Under the pieces are notes generated by a model. That model worked only from the letters and a program-made list of their open reading frames with translations, did no database searches and was not told where the DNA came from. Made by a program: the position numbers and the translations under genes. A DNA stretch of 64,000 bases from Paraburkholderia sp. UYCP14C (GTDB lineage: Bacteria; Pseudomonadota; Gammaproteobacteria; Burkholderiales; Burkholderiaceae), in contig NZ_SELS01000036.1 in assembly GCF_004197395.1 (NCBI RefSeq), positions 1-64,000 of the forward strand, read 5' to 3'. Shown piece by piece: positions 36,654 to 45,683 of the stretch (its first letter is position 1; each line of letters starts with the position of its first letter).

Positions 36654-38372
36654 CTAACGGAGCGCCCCGATCCACCGCGCGAGATCGATCAGCCGCGCCA
36701 TATCGAGCGCCTCACCGGAGTCGATGGCGACGCAATGCCGGTAGTACGGACCGAGATCCAACCCGACACCTAAGCCGATCACATCGACGTCACGCATCGC
36801 CTCGTGCCTCGCCAGCACCTCTTTCAGGTGGTTGTCGAGATAGAAGGCGTCGTTCGTCTGCGCCGTCGCAGTATCCATCGGGCTGCCGTCCGAGATCACA
36901 ACGAGAATGCGCCGTGCCTCGGTGCGTCCCGCGAGCCGCGCGCATGCCCACTCCACGGCCTCTCCGTCCACGCCCTCGCGGAACAGGTCCCCCTTGAGCA
37001 GCGCGGCGATGGCCGGGCGAGCGCGTCGCCAGCTTTCGTCCGCCGACTTGAACACCATGTGGCAGGTCTCGTTCAGGCGCCCCGGATGCTGCGGCCGCCC
37101 GCCCGCGAGCCAGTCCGCGCGCGCACGGCCGCCGTTCCAGGCGAGCGTCGTGAAGCCGAGCACCTCGGTCGCGATGCCCGCCTGCTCGCAGGCGCGCGCG
37201 AGCAGATCGACCGTCATCGCGACGGGCTCGATATGTGCCTTCATCGACCCCGAGCAATCGATCAGGAAGCCCACCACGCAATCGCTGCGCGGCTCGAGTC
37301 GCTCGCGCCTGAACACGCGCCGCTCGGCGGGCGAACTGACGACTTGCGCGAGGCGTCTGCCGTCGATGCGGCCATCCTCCTCGCCAAAGAGCCAGCCGTC
37401 ACGCTGCGACACCGCAATCGCCGTCTGCAGCGCGCGCGCCAGCCGGGCGACGTTGATGCCGCACGCGGCGATGCGCGCGTCGAGCCGCTCCCGATACTCG
37501 CGCAGCAGCGCTTCACGCACGCGCGCGGCGGGCCGGATCTCGCGGTCGTACAGCGTCGTGTATGCGCGATAGCCATCCGACGCTTCGGCCAGCACGCGGC
37601 TCACGCCGCTCGGCGCGAGTGCGGGCAGCTCGACACTCGTTTCGTCGAAATCGACCCAGAGCGAGAACGAGGTCAATGCGTCGTCGGGTGCGCGTGCTTC
37701 CTCGGCGTCATCCCCTGCACGTGCCGCGCGCGCGTCGTCGAGCATCGTCGCGACGCGGCGCGCCAGCTCGCGGGCGTGCGCCGCATAGGCACGCTGATCC
37801 GCCCGACTCGCCCGTAGCCCGGCAAGCTGCACGCCGATCTGCGGCACGATGCCGGCGCGTGTCGCTTCGATCAGATCCTCGGTCTCGTCGAGCACGGGCC
37901 AGCCGCTCACGCGCGACCATACGATCTGCGCCACCGTATAGAGCAGGATGCCGAGATGGCCTTCGCACAAGCCCGCCCGGCAGTAGGCGCGCGACCACGT
38001 TTCGAACCGGTACCGCAGGTTGTGCGCGAGGCCCGGCATGCCGGGCGGCAATTGCGCCTCGCAGCGCAGCTGCTCGAACAGCTCGAACAGCAGACGCTCG
38101 ATCGGGGCGTCGGGACACAGCAGCCGGTGCAACGCCGCGTCGGAATGGAGAAGCCGCTGCGCGGCGGCGTCCGCGGCGCCACGCAGCGAGGCGAACTCGT
38201 CTTCATAGACGTTGCTGCGCAGATGCGGCGCACGCAGCGGCAAGGGCCGCGACTCGCGGCAAAGCCGGCCGCCGCGATAATGCAGCGCGGCGTCGCCGGT
38301 GAGTGCGCGCACGGCGGCCGCGCATAGCGCCTCGCGGCGCAGCGCGGTGCGCACGGCCTCGGGCGTAGGCAT
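36654..38372 (-). CDS. CobT-like VWA-domain protein
   Basis: About 572 residues from ATG 38372; the frame upstream to 39005 overlaps the ATPase gene and is rejected. The C-terminal third is a von Willebrand A domain with the MIDAS motif DCSGSM at residues 372-377 and LVVISDGSPMDTATAQTND, as in CobT of aerobic cobaltochelatase. The N-terminal part is helical with YRFETWSRAYCRAGLCEGHL. It starts five bases after the CobS-like stop, so the pair is one unit. CobN and other cobalamin genes are absent in the window. The pair may load a metal or remodel an enzyme of the sulfonate pathway. Confidence 0.8.
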   Translation of the reverse strand: MPTPEAVRTALRREALCAAAVRALTGDAALHYRGGRLCRESRPLPLRAPHLRSNVYEDEFASLRGAADAAAQRLLHSDAALHRLLCPDAPIERLLFELFEQLRCEAQLPPGMPGLAHNLRYRFETWSRAYCRAGLCEGHLGILLYTVAQIVWSRVSGWPVLDETEDLIEATRAGIVPQIGVQLAGLRASRADQRAYAAHARELARRVATMLDDARAARAGDDAEEARAPDDALTSFSLWVDFDETSVELPALAPSGVSRVLAEASDGYRAYTTLYDREIRPAARVREALLREYRERLDARIAACGINVARLARALQTAIAVSQRDGWLFGEEDGRIDGRRLAQVVSSPAERRVFRRERLEPRSDCVVGFLIDCSGSMKAHIEPVAMTVDLLARACEQAGIATEVLGFTTLAWNGGRARADWLAGGRPQHPGRLNETCHMVFKSADESWRRARPAIAALLKGDLFREGVDGEAVEWACARLAGRTEARRILVVISDGSPMDTATAQTNDAFYLDNHLKEVLARHEAMRDVDVIGLGVGLDLGPYYRHCVAIDSGEALDMARLIDLARWIGALR

Positions 38373-38377
38373 CGAAG

Positions 38378-39385
38378 TCACGCGCGCGGCTCCGGTTGCT
38401 CGCCTCCCGCTCCGCCGCTCGCGCTGGACGCTACGTCCAGCTCGACGCCAAAGCAGCGCTGGTAATACTCGGCCACGATCGGCCGCTCCGCCTCGTCGCA
38501 CTTGTTCAGGAACGTGAGCCGGAACGCCAGCGCGGGATCGCGGAAAATCTGGCAGTTCTCGGCCCAGTCGATGACGGTACGCGGCGACATCAGCGTGGAA
38601 AGATCGCCGGTCGCGAACCCTTTGCGCGTCATGGCCGCCATGCTGATCATCGAATCGACGAGTTGCCGGCCCGCGTCGTCGGTCATCTCCGGCACGCGGG
38701 CGAGCACGATGCCGGCCTCCTCCTCGCGCGGCAGGTAGTTGAGCGTGGCGACCACGTTCCAGCGGTCCATTTGCGCGTGGTTCAGCATTTGCGTGCCGTG
38801 ATACAGGCCGTTGAGATTGCCGAGGCCGATCGTATTGGTGGTCGCGAAGAGGCGGAAGTGGGTGTGCGGGCGGATCACGCGATTCTGGTCGAGCAGCGTG
38901 AAGCTGCCGTCGCGCTCCAGAATGCGCTGGATCACGAACATCACGTCGGGGCGGCCCGCATCGTACTCGTCGAAGATCAGCGCGACCGGACGCTGCAGCG
39001 CCCACGGCACGATACCCTCCTGGAACTCCGTGACCTGGCGGCCGTCGCGCACCACGATGGCGTCCTTGCCGACCAGATCGAGCCGGCTGATATGGCCGTC
39101 GAGATTCACGCGCACGCAGGGCCAGTTCAGGCGCGCGGCGACCTGTTCGATATGCGTGGACTTGCCTGTGCCGTGCAGGCCCTGCACCATCACCCGACGG
39201 TTGCGCGTGAAGCCGGCGAGTATCGCGAGCGTGACTTCGGGGTTGAACCGATAAGCCTCATCCACGTCCGGCACGTGGGCGTCGCGCTCGCCGAAGGCCG
39301 GCACCATCAGGTTCGAATCGAAGCCGAAGCGCTCGCGCACCGACACCAGGCGGTCGGGTCCCTCCATGGCGCGTTCTGTGGTCAT
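38378..39385 (-). CDS. CobS-like MoxR-family AAA+ ATPase
   Basis: This 335-residue protein starts at 39385 with AAGGAGAACGCG upstream. Walker A is GLHGTGKST (69-77), Walker [11 protein letters not shown] (about 135-144), and sensor/arginine-finger regions are [20 protein letters not shown] and [13 protein letters not shown]. The N-terminus [20 protein letters not shown] is typical of CobS. ATPases of this class work with a VWA partner, here the next gene, to insert metals or activate large enzymes. It is 41 bases downstream of the APC permease gene and shares its transcript. Confidence 0.85.
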   Translation of the reverse strand: MTTERAMEGPDRLVSVRERFGFDSNLMVPAFGERDAHVPDVDEAYRFNPEVTLAILAGFTRNRRVMVQGLHGTGKSTHIEQVAARLNWPCVRVNLDGHISRLDLVGKDAIVVRDGRQVTEFQEGIVPWALQRPVALIFDEYDAGRPDVMFVIQRILERDGSFTLLDQNRVIRPHTHFRLFATTNTIGLGNLNGLYHGTQMLNHAQMDRWNVVATLNYLPREEEAGIVLARVPEMTDDAGRQLVDSMISMAAMTRKGFATGDLSTLMSPRTVIDWAENCQIFRDPALAFRLTFLNKCDEAERPIVAEYYQRCFGVELDVASSASGGAGGEQPEPRA

Positions 39386-39426
39386 CGCGTTCTCCTTGTC
39401 GCTTTCATGACTGCATGCAGGCGGTT

Positions 39427-40896
39427 TCATTCGCCGAAGCGACCCGCACCCGTCTCCGCAACAGCGGGCGGCCAGGTCGCGAAGGACGGCGCGTACTCGC
39501 GGGCACGCTCACGGATGCGCGCGCGTCGCTGCAGCCATGCGTAGGTGGCCAGCAGCACCACAAGGCTCACAACGCCGAGCCAGAGCGGTTTGCGCTGCTC
39601 GGGGATGAACGCCATCGCCACGAGAATACCCACCATGCCGGTGATCGCAACCCATGTGAGGTAGGGGAAACACCACATCTTCACGCGCAGCTCGCCAATT
39701 GCCTCCGGATCGAGGCGTTTGCGCAGGCGCAGCTGCGACAAGGCGATCAGCAGATAGACAAAGATCGCAACCGTGCCATACGAATTGACGAGGAACGCGA
39801 ACACGGTATCGGGCGATACGTACGACATCACGACCGACACATAGCCGAACACGGTGCCAATCAGGATCGCGCGCACCGGCACGCCGCGGCGGTTGACCTT
39901 CGCGAGCGCCGCCGGTGCGTCGCCGTGGCGAGTCAACGCGAACAGCATGCGCGACGCCGCATAAAGGCCCGAGTTGAGCGCCGAAAGAACGGCGGTCAGC
40001 ACGATCGCGTTCATGATGTTCGCGGCAGCAGGCAAGCCCATCGCCTGGAGCGCGCTCACATACGGCGTCGACATGGCCGGCGAATTCCACGGCACGAGCG
40101 CGACCACGAGCAGCACGGAACCCACGTAGAAGACGAGCACGCGCGTGATGACGGAGTTCGTGGCCTTCGCGACGGCCTTGGCGGGCTCGCGCGCCTCGGC
40201 CGCCGCGATCGTGACGATTTCCGCGCCGAAGTAAAAGCCCGTTGCCGCGACCGCGCCGCTCAACACCGGTCCGATCCCCTTCGGCAAGAGGCCGCCATGG
40301 CCGAGCAGCGTCGGCAACACGGCGGTCGTGTGCAGCGACGACGGCCACAATCCAAGTACATAGAGGCCCCCGAGAAAGAGGAAAACGACGATCGCCGCCA
40401 CCTTGATCGAGGAGAACCAGAACTCGAATTCGCCGTAGCTGCCCACCGAAATCAGGTTCGTCGCGCTCAGGAGCACGAGCAACACGAGGCTGATCATCCA
40501 CGCGGGCGCGTCGGGTAGCCAGAACTGGACGAGCTTGGCGCCCGCCACTGCCTCGACGGCGACCACGATCACCCAGAAATACCAGTACATCCAGCCGGTC
40601 AGGAAGCCAGCCAGCTTGCCCGGTCCGCGCCAGGTGGCGAACGCGAGCCGGGAGTACTCGTAGAACGAACCGACCGCGGGCATGGCACACGCCATTTCGC
40701 CGAGCATGCGCATCACCAGCACGACGAGACCGCCCGTGATGAGAAACGAGAGCACGGCGGCGGGCCCTGTCTGCTGTATTACGACGCCGCTGCCGACAAA
40801 GAGACCGGCTCCGATCACGCCGCCTAGCGCGATCATGGTCATGTGGCGCTGCTTGAGCCCACATTTCAGTTCATGGTTGTCCATCGGGGGTTGCAT
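39427..40896 (-). CDS. APC-family amino acid permease (GabP/AnsP-like)
   Basis: A 489-residue, 12-helix inner-membrane carrier. GGAGGTGAC precedes the start. The first helix carries the family motif [20 protein letters not shown], followed by [20 protein letters not shown] and GYFSEY-like [20 protein letters not shown]. It should import an amino acid or amino sulfonate with protons. Its place between the FAD oxidoreductase and the CobST-like pair suggests a second, low-affinity taurine or related amine importer beside TauABC. Substrate is inferred, not shown. Confidence 0.85.
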   Translation of the reverse strand: MQPPMDNHELKCGLKQRHMTMIALGGVIGAGLFVGSGVVIQQTGPAAVLSFLITGGLVVLVMRMLGEMACAMPAVGSFYEYSRLAFATWRGPGKLAGFLTGWMYWYFWVIVVAVEAVAGAKLVQFWLPDAPAWMISLVLLVLLSATNLISVGSYGEFEFWFSSIKVAAIVVFLFLGGLYVLGLWPSSLHTTAVLPTLLGHGGLLPKGIGPVLSGAVAATGFYFGAEIVTIAAAEAREPAKAVAKATNSVITRVLVFYVGSVLLVVALVPWNSPAMSTPYVSALQAMGLPAAANIMNAIVLTAVLSALNSGLYAASRMLFALTRHGDAPAALAKVNRRGVPVRAILIGTVFGYVSVVMSYVSPDTVFAFLVNSYGTVAIFVYLLIALSQLRLRKRLDPEAIGELRVKMWCFPYLTWVAITGMVGILVAMAFIPEQRKPLWLGVVSLVVLLATYAWLQRRARIRERAREYAPSFATWPPAVAETGAGRFGE

Positions 40897-41127
40897 GTCA
40901 CCTCCACAGAGTCAATTCCGGGTTTGCATGGTTGTTCGGCGTGGCCGTCGCGCGCCCTGCGTGATTGGGTCGCGCACGCGACTCGTCCGGAGCGTTGTCG
41001 TCGGCTGTCAGGTCCGGGGGCTGTTCGCTTCGTGTTCCGAACGGATTTTCGGCGGCCAGGCGGCGCACGGCCATGACGCCAGCGGCGGCCGTGTCAAAGG
41101 GTTCGTGCGCCGAGGCGTGCTCGGTCC

Positions 41128-42540
41128 TTAGGGCTTCTCGTCGCGCCTGAAGTACTGCACATACAGCATGCGCTGACCGATGCGCCTGAACGGCGCGAAC
41201 GGGTGGCCGGGCAGTGGCGTGGTGAAAATCGGCAGCGTCTGTTGCGCGCCCTTGCCCGCGATGCGCTCGGCAAGCCGCCGCCCGGCCTGCTGCGAATAGG
41301 ACACGCCGTTGCCGCCATAGCCGAGTGCGTAGTACACCGATTGCCGCGGATCGGGCTGGCACACGCGCGGCATCATGTCGTGGCTCACGTCCACCCAGCC
41401 CCACCACGAGTAATCGATCTGCACGCCGCGCAAGGCCGGGAACTTGCGCGCCATGCCTTCCTTGAGCAGATCGAGATGGCGCGGATTGGGCGCGTCCTCG
41501 CCGGTTATCGCGCTGCGGCTGCCGATCTGAAGCCGGCCGTCGGGCAGGAAGCGATAGTAAAAGCGCAGCGTGCGCGTGTCCGTGAGCACCTGAGTCGTGC
41601 GAAACCCGCAGGCGGCGATTTCGGCTTCGGTGAGTGGGCGCGTGACCATCGAGTTCGAGAGGATCGGCATGACCTTGCTGCGCAGCGTCGGATGCAGCGT
41701 CTGCGCCGTGTATGCGCCGGTCGCGATGCCAACCGCGCGTGCCCGCACGACGCCGCCCGGCGTGCGCAGGTGGTGCACGCCGTTGATGGTTTCCCATCCC
41801 ATCACCGGGCTGCTCGTGTGGACCTTGGCGCCGGCGGCCCGCGCGAGGCGCAGATAACCGAACGCGAGCTTCAGCGCGTGTATGCCGATCCCTTCGGGTT
41901 CGTGCAGCGCACCGGCCGCCTCGTGGTCGTCGATGAATTCGCGGCGAAACGTCTGCGCACTCAACAGCTCCGACGGGTAGCCGAATACGTCCTTCCAGAC
42001 CTTCGCCTCGGCGGCGAGCTTCGCCATGATGCGCGGGCGGTGTGCGATCAGGAAGTGTCCGCCCGGCTGGGGATCGCAATCGATTTCGGCAACGAGTTCC
42101 TTGAAGTGATCAAAGCCCTGCTGGATCTCGTCGTGCATTTTGAGGGCGACGTCTTTACCCCAGCGCTCGATCCATTGCGAGCGCGAGAGGCGTCCCGAGG
42201 CGTTCTGCCCCTGCCCGCCGTTGCGGCTGCTGCAGCCCCAGCTCGTGCGGTTTGCCTCCAGCACCACCGCCTTGATGCCATGCTCGCGCGCGAGGCAGAG
42301 CGCCGTGGCGAGCCCCGTGTAGCCCGCGCCGATGATCGCGACATCCACGTCCAGATCTCTCGTGACCGGGCCGTCGTCGGGTGGCGGACTGCCGGCGGTC
42401 GCGACCCAGTAGGTCGGCGCGTAGTCCTTGCCGACCCCTGGGCCCGGCGAGACGAGCGGATCGTACCTGGGGTCGTACTTCGTGGCGCCGGAATCGCTTG
42501 CGGCAAAACCGGCGGTGGAATCGACTGTGCTATATCCCAT
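41128..42540 (-). CDS. FAD-dependent (DAO-type) oxidoreductase, candidate taurine dehydrogenase large subunit
   Basis: About 470 residues from ATG 42540 (GGAG eight bases upstream). After a 60-residue lead (PGVGKDYAPTYWVATAG), the FAD motif is VDVAIIGAGYTGLATALCLA, then SWGCSSRNGGQGQNASGRLS. The substrate domain includes RSKVMPILSNSMVTRPL and the C-terminal YYALGYGGNGVSYSQQAG cofactor motif. Size and fold fit TauY, which with TauX oxidises taurine to sulfoacetaldehyde and ammonia. No taurine:pyruvate aminotransferase is seen, so an oxidase/dehydrogenase is needed. A gamma-glutamylputrescine-oxidase-like enzyme is the main alternative. Confidence 0.72.
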   Translation of the reverse strand: MGYSTVDSTAGFAASDSGATKYDPRYDPLVSPGPGVGKDYAPTYWVATAGSPPPDDGPVTRDLDVDVAIIGAGYTGLATALCLAREHGIKAVVLEANRTSWGCSSRNGGQGQNASGRLSRSQWIERWGKDVALKMHDEIQQGFDHFKELVAEIDCDPQPGGHFLIAHRPRIMAKLAAEAKVWKDVFGYPSELLSAQTFRREFIDDHEAAGALHEPEGIGIHALKLAFGYLRLARAAGAKVHTSSPVMGWETINGVHHLRTPGGVVRARAVGIATGAYTAQTLHPTLRSKVMPILSNSMVTRPLTEAEIAACGFRTTQVLTDTRTLRFYYRFLPDGRLQIGSRSAITGEDAPNPRHLDLLKEGMARKFPALRGVQIDYSWWGWVDVSHDMMPRVCQPDPRQSVYYALGYGGNGVSYSQQAGRRLAERIAGKGAQQTLPIFTTPLPGHPFAPFRRIGQRMLYVQYFRRDEKP

Positions 42541-42654
42541 GATCAATGCTCCACAGGCTTCGTGAAGACCCTTGCACGCGCCGCTGCGAGAGCGGTTCCT
42601 GCCGACTGCCTGTTCGTCATGCCTGTCTCCTGTCGTCATTCTCTGGCGCTCTGT

Positions 42655-42668
42655 TAGAAAAAATTCTA
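42655..42668. promoter_or_regulatory. Inverted repeat upstream of the FAD oxidoreductase operon
   Basis: TAGAA-AAAA-TTCTA is a perfect five-base-arm palindrome about 115 bases before the FAD oxidoreductase start. It lies in the 310-base divergent region shared with the IclR gene and may be an IclR operator. Confidence 0.35.
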
Positions 42669-42746
42669 GGCAGACCAGAATTGCGCAGGTAGAGCCAGTG
42701 GCCCGCTATCGCCTGGTACAGCGCGAGGAAGATTTGCGTGACGCAT

Positions 42747-42771
42747 CGGGGTAATCCGCTACGTAACCCCG
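42747..42771. promoter_or_regulatory. Inverted repeat upstream of iseR-like gene
   Basis: CGGGGT and ACCCCG arms flank 13 bases, 80 bases before the IclR gene. It is a possible autoregulatory operator in the same divergent region. Position is the only support. Confidence 0.3.
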
Positions 42772-42850
42772 TGAACTTTGCGCTCATACTGAAACGCGCC
42801 CGGAAAGTCGAACAATTCGTTTCAATTCCACGCCTACGAGGAGCAGACCA

Positions 42851-43714
42851 ATGCGCGACACAGCGCGAGAGACGACGCAAAATCCAATACCAAACACGAC
42901 GCCAGACAGCGCCCCCGCGCTGCGCGAAGAATCGTCGTCGGACGACGCTCGCGTATTGCGCGCGCTCGTGGTGCTGGAGCACCTGGCGTCCGCGGGCCAT
43001 CCGTACACGCTTTCGCAGTTGTCCGCCCGCCTTCATATTCCCAAGGCGACGCTGCTGCGGCTCATCGATTCGCTGGAAGCACGCGGCTACGTGATCCACA
43101 TGCCCGACTCGCGCGGGCACGACCGCAGCATCGCGCTGGGCCCGCGCGCGGCGCAGCTCGCGCTTGCCACGCTCGCGAACAACACCTTCACCCGCTCCTG
43201 CCGGGTGCTGCTGCGCACACTGGTGGAGTCGCTTGGCGAAACCTGCAATCTCACCGCGCTCGACGGCGATCGCGTGCTCTACATCGAGCGCGTCGAGACG
43301 ACGGAGCCGTTGCGTATGGAGATGCGTCCGGGCATGCACGTTCCGCTGCACTGCACCGCGAGCGGCAAGCTCTTTCTGTCGCAGATGACCGTGCTCGAGC
43401 GTAACGCGCTGCTCGAACGCCTCGTGCTGACCAGGATGACGCACCGCACCCTGACCGCTCCGAAGGCGCTCGCGGCCGAACTCGAACAACTCGCGGTGCG
43501 CGGCATCGGCGTCGACAACGAAGAGTTCGTGCGCGGCATGGTCGCGATTGCGGTCCCAGTGCGCGACCCCTCCAGCAAACGCGTGCTGGCCGCGCTCGCC
43601 GTGCATGCCCCAACCGCGCGCGCGACCCTGGAGGAACTGCTGGAGTCGGTGGGCCGCATGAAGCAAACGGCGAGTAGACTCGCGCCGCTGCTGCAGGGAC
43701 TCTCGCTGTCCTGA
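42851..43714 (+). CDS. iseR: IclR-family regulator, probable isethionate regulator
   Basis: This 287-residue protein has GAGGAG before the start. After a 30-residue polar lead come the winged helix (LVVLEHLASAGHPYTLSQLS, IPKATLLRLIDSLEARGYV) and the IclR effector domain (GETCNLTALDGDRVLYIERV, VPLHCTASGKLFLSQM, GIGVDNEEFVRGMVAIAVPV). It closely resembles the second IclR protein at 53327. It sits just before the GMC dehydrogenase and MFS genes, the order I recall for iseR with isethionate genes in Cupriavidus. The specific name is inference from context. Confidence 0.78.
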   Translation: MRDTARETTQNPIPNTTPDSAPALREESSSDDARVLRALVVLEHLASAGHPYTLSQLSARLHIPKATLLRLIDSLEARGYVIHMPDSRGHDRSIALGPRAAQLALATLANNTFTRSCRVLLRTLVESLGETCNLTALDGDRVLYIERVETTEPLRMEMRPGMHVPLHCTASGKLFLSQMTVLERNALLERLVLTRMTHRTLTAPKALAAELEQLAVRGIGVDNEEFVRGMVAIAVPVRDPSSKRVLAALAVHAPTARATLEELLESVGRMKQTASRLAPLLQGLSLS

Positions 43715-43913
43715 ACGGGCGTCCGGCTCGCTGCCATTGCGGCGGCAAAACGTGCGCGCTTCGCCGTGGACTTCTGATTCCGTTTCGGCAGTTTCCGTTT
43801 CACTTTCGGCCTGCGCGCACGATCGCCGCTTGCGGTCCGCCCCCCCTTCCCCGACATTGATCCGAAAAACGCGGCACGTCATGCCGCTCGTGGAATGCGA
43901 GGAGACGGGATCC

Positions 43914-45551
43914 ATGGATCATGAGGTCGACTACCTGATCGTCGGAGCCGGATCGGCCGGTTGCGTGCTTGCCCACCGGCTGAGTGCCGACGCGTGCAAC
44001 GCCGTGCTGCTGCTAGAAGCGGGTGGCGAGGACAATAATCCGTGGATCCACGTCCCGGTCGGTTACTTCAAGACCATGCACAACCCCGCGCTCGACTGGT
44101 GCTATCGCACCGAGCCGGACGCGGGTGTGGCCGGGCGCCAGATCGACTGGCCGCGCGGCAAGGTGCTCGGTGGATCGAGCTCGCTCAACGGCCTGCTCTA
44201 TGTGCGCGGACAGCGTGAGGATTACGATCGCTGGGCGGCGCTCGGCAATCGCGGCTGGAGCTATGCGGATGTTCTCCCTTACTTCAGGAAGTCCGAAGAT
44301 CAGGAGCGCGGCGCGAACGCCTGGCACGGCGTAGGCGGCCCGCTGAAGGTCTCGGACCTGCGCTTGCGCCGGCCCATTGCCGACCATTTCATCGCCGCCG
44401 CACAGGATATTGGCATCCCGCCCAATGACGACTACAACGGCGCGGTCCAGGAGGGAGTCGGCTACTTCCAGCAGACCGCGTACAAGGGCTTTCGCTGGAG
44501 CACCGCAAAGGGTTTTCTGAAGCCCGCACGCAAACGCAGCAATCTGATCGTGGAAATCCGGGCGCAGGCGAGCCGGATACTGTTCGAAGGGTGCCGGGCC
44601 GTGGGCGTGGAGTATTGGCAGGGCGGCGTGCGCAAGCGCGCGCGTGCGCGCGTCGAGGTCATTCTGGCTTCGGGCGCGATCGGTTCGCCGCAGATCCTTC
44701 AGCACTCCGGAGTCGGCCCTGCGCACGTGTTGCGCCACGCAGGCGTTCCCGTACTGCACGACTTGCCAGGCGTGGGTCAGAACCTGCAGGACCATCTTCA
44801 GGTGCGGCTCGTCTACCGCACCCGCGAACGCACGCTGAACGACGAGGTCAACCATCCGTTGCGCAAGGCCTGGATCGGCTTGCAATACGCGCTCTGGCGC
44901 ACCGGGCCACTCACGCTGGCGGCGAGCCAGGTGGCGGTCTTCACGCGATCGAGCCCCGCGGCCGAGCGCCCGGACATCCAGTTCCACATGCAGCCGCTCA
45001 GTGCCGACAAGCCCGGCCAGGGCGCCCATCCCTTCTCGGCGTTCACGGCGTCTGTCTGTCAGTTGAGGCCCCATAGCCGCGGCAGCGTCGAAATCCGCTC
45101 CGCCGACCCGCTCCAGTACCCTGCCATTCGCGCCAACTACCTGTCCGATCCGCGCGACCATGCCGTCGTGATCGGCGGCATCCGCGTGGCGCGCCGCATC
45201 GCCGCCGCGCCGTCGCTCGCACCGCACATCGTGTCCGAGTTTGTGCCGGGCGAGCGCTATCAGAGCGATGCCGAGTTGCTGGATGCGGCGCGCAAGTTCA
45301 GCCAGTCCATCTATCACCCGGCGGGCACCTGCAAGATGGGCCGCGACGCAACCTCGGTCGTGGACGACCGCCTGCGTGTGCATGGCCTCGCCGCGCTGCG
45401 CGTGGTCGATGCGTCGATCATGCCGGAACTCGTCTCGGGCAACACGAACGCCCCCGTGATCATGATCGCGGAGAAGGCCGCCGACATGATTCTCGAAGAC
45501 CACCCGGCTCTTACCTCGCCACAAGAAAAGTACGTCGAGACACACCTGTGA
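43914..45551 (+). CDS. iseJ: GMC-family dehydrogenase, probable isethionate dehydrogenase
   Basis: About 545 residues. The start at 43914 is chosen for GAGGAGACGGG and because the FAD motif DYLIVGAGSAGCVLAHRLS then lies at the N-terminus. GMC signatures are GKVLGGSSSLNGLLYVRG near residue 82 and ILASGAIGSPQILQHSGVG near residue 247. The active-site His is in YHPAGTCKMG (about 467) and the second catalytic residue in SGNTNAP (about 509). Choline-dehydrogenase-like proteins of this type oxidise isethionate to sulfoacetaldehyde at the inner membrane. Alcohol or choline oxidation is the alternative; neighbours favour isethionate. Confidence 0.75.
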   Translation: MDHEVDYLIVGAGSAGCVLAHRLSADACNAVLLLEAGGEDNNPWIHVPVGYFKTMHNPALDWCYRTEPDAGVAGRQIDWPRGKVLGGSSSLNGLLYVRGQREDYDRWAALGNRGWSYADVLPYFRKSEDQERGANAWHGVGGPLKVSDLRLRRPIADHFIAAAQDIGIPPNDDYNGAVQEGVGYFQQTAYKGFRWSTAKGFLKPARKRSNLIVEIRAQASRILFEGCRAVGVEYWQGGVRKRARARVEVILASGAIGSPQILQHSGVGPAHVLRHAGVPVLHDLPGVGQNLQDHLQVRLVYRTRERTLNDEVNHPLRKAWIGLQYALWRTGPLTLAASQVAVFTRSSPAAERPDIQFHMQPLSADKPGQGAHPFSAFTASVCQLRPHSRGSVEIRSADPLQYPAIRANYLSDPRDHAVVIGGIRVARRIAAAPSLAPHIVSEFVPGERYQSDAELLDAARKFSQSIYHPAGTCKMGRDATSVVDDRLRVHGLAALRVVDASIMPELVSGNTNAPVIMIAEKAADMILEDHPALTSPQEKYVETHL

Positions 45552-45683
45552 CGTCAGCAGGCTCCGGGGGCCATGCAGCACATGCAGGATGAACGCGACA
45601 CGCAGTAAACAAAGGACGCCTTACGAAAATATCAGCAATTCAAGGAACCGCACCGCACAGGTGCGCCCTCAAAGGAGACAGCC

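Noticed and set aside
38373-39005. N-terminal extension of the CobT-like frame
   Set aside because: It overlaps the CobS-like gene on the same strand and is Arg-rich nonsense; the ATG at 38372 begins the family-like sequence.
36654-39385. Calling the ATPase/VWA pair true cobaltochelatase cobS and cobT
   Set aside because: No cobN or other cobalamin gene is in the window and the pair sits in a sulfonate operon; the symbol would overstate what the sequence shows.
41203-42657. A 484-codon plus-strand frame over the FAD oxidoreductase
   Set aside because: Same reason: antisense shadow without protein-like sequence.
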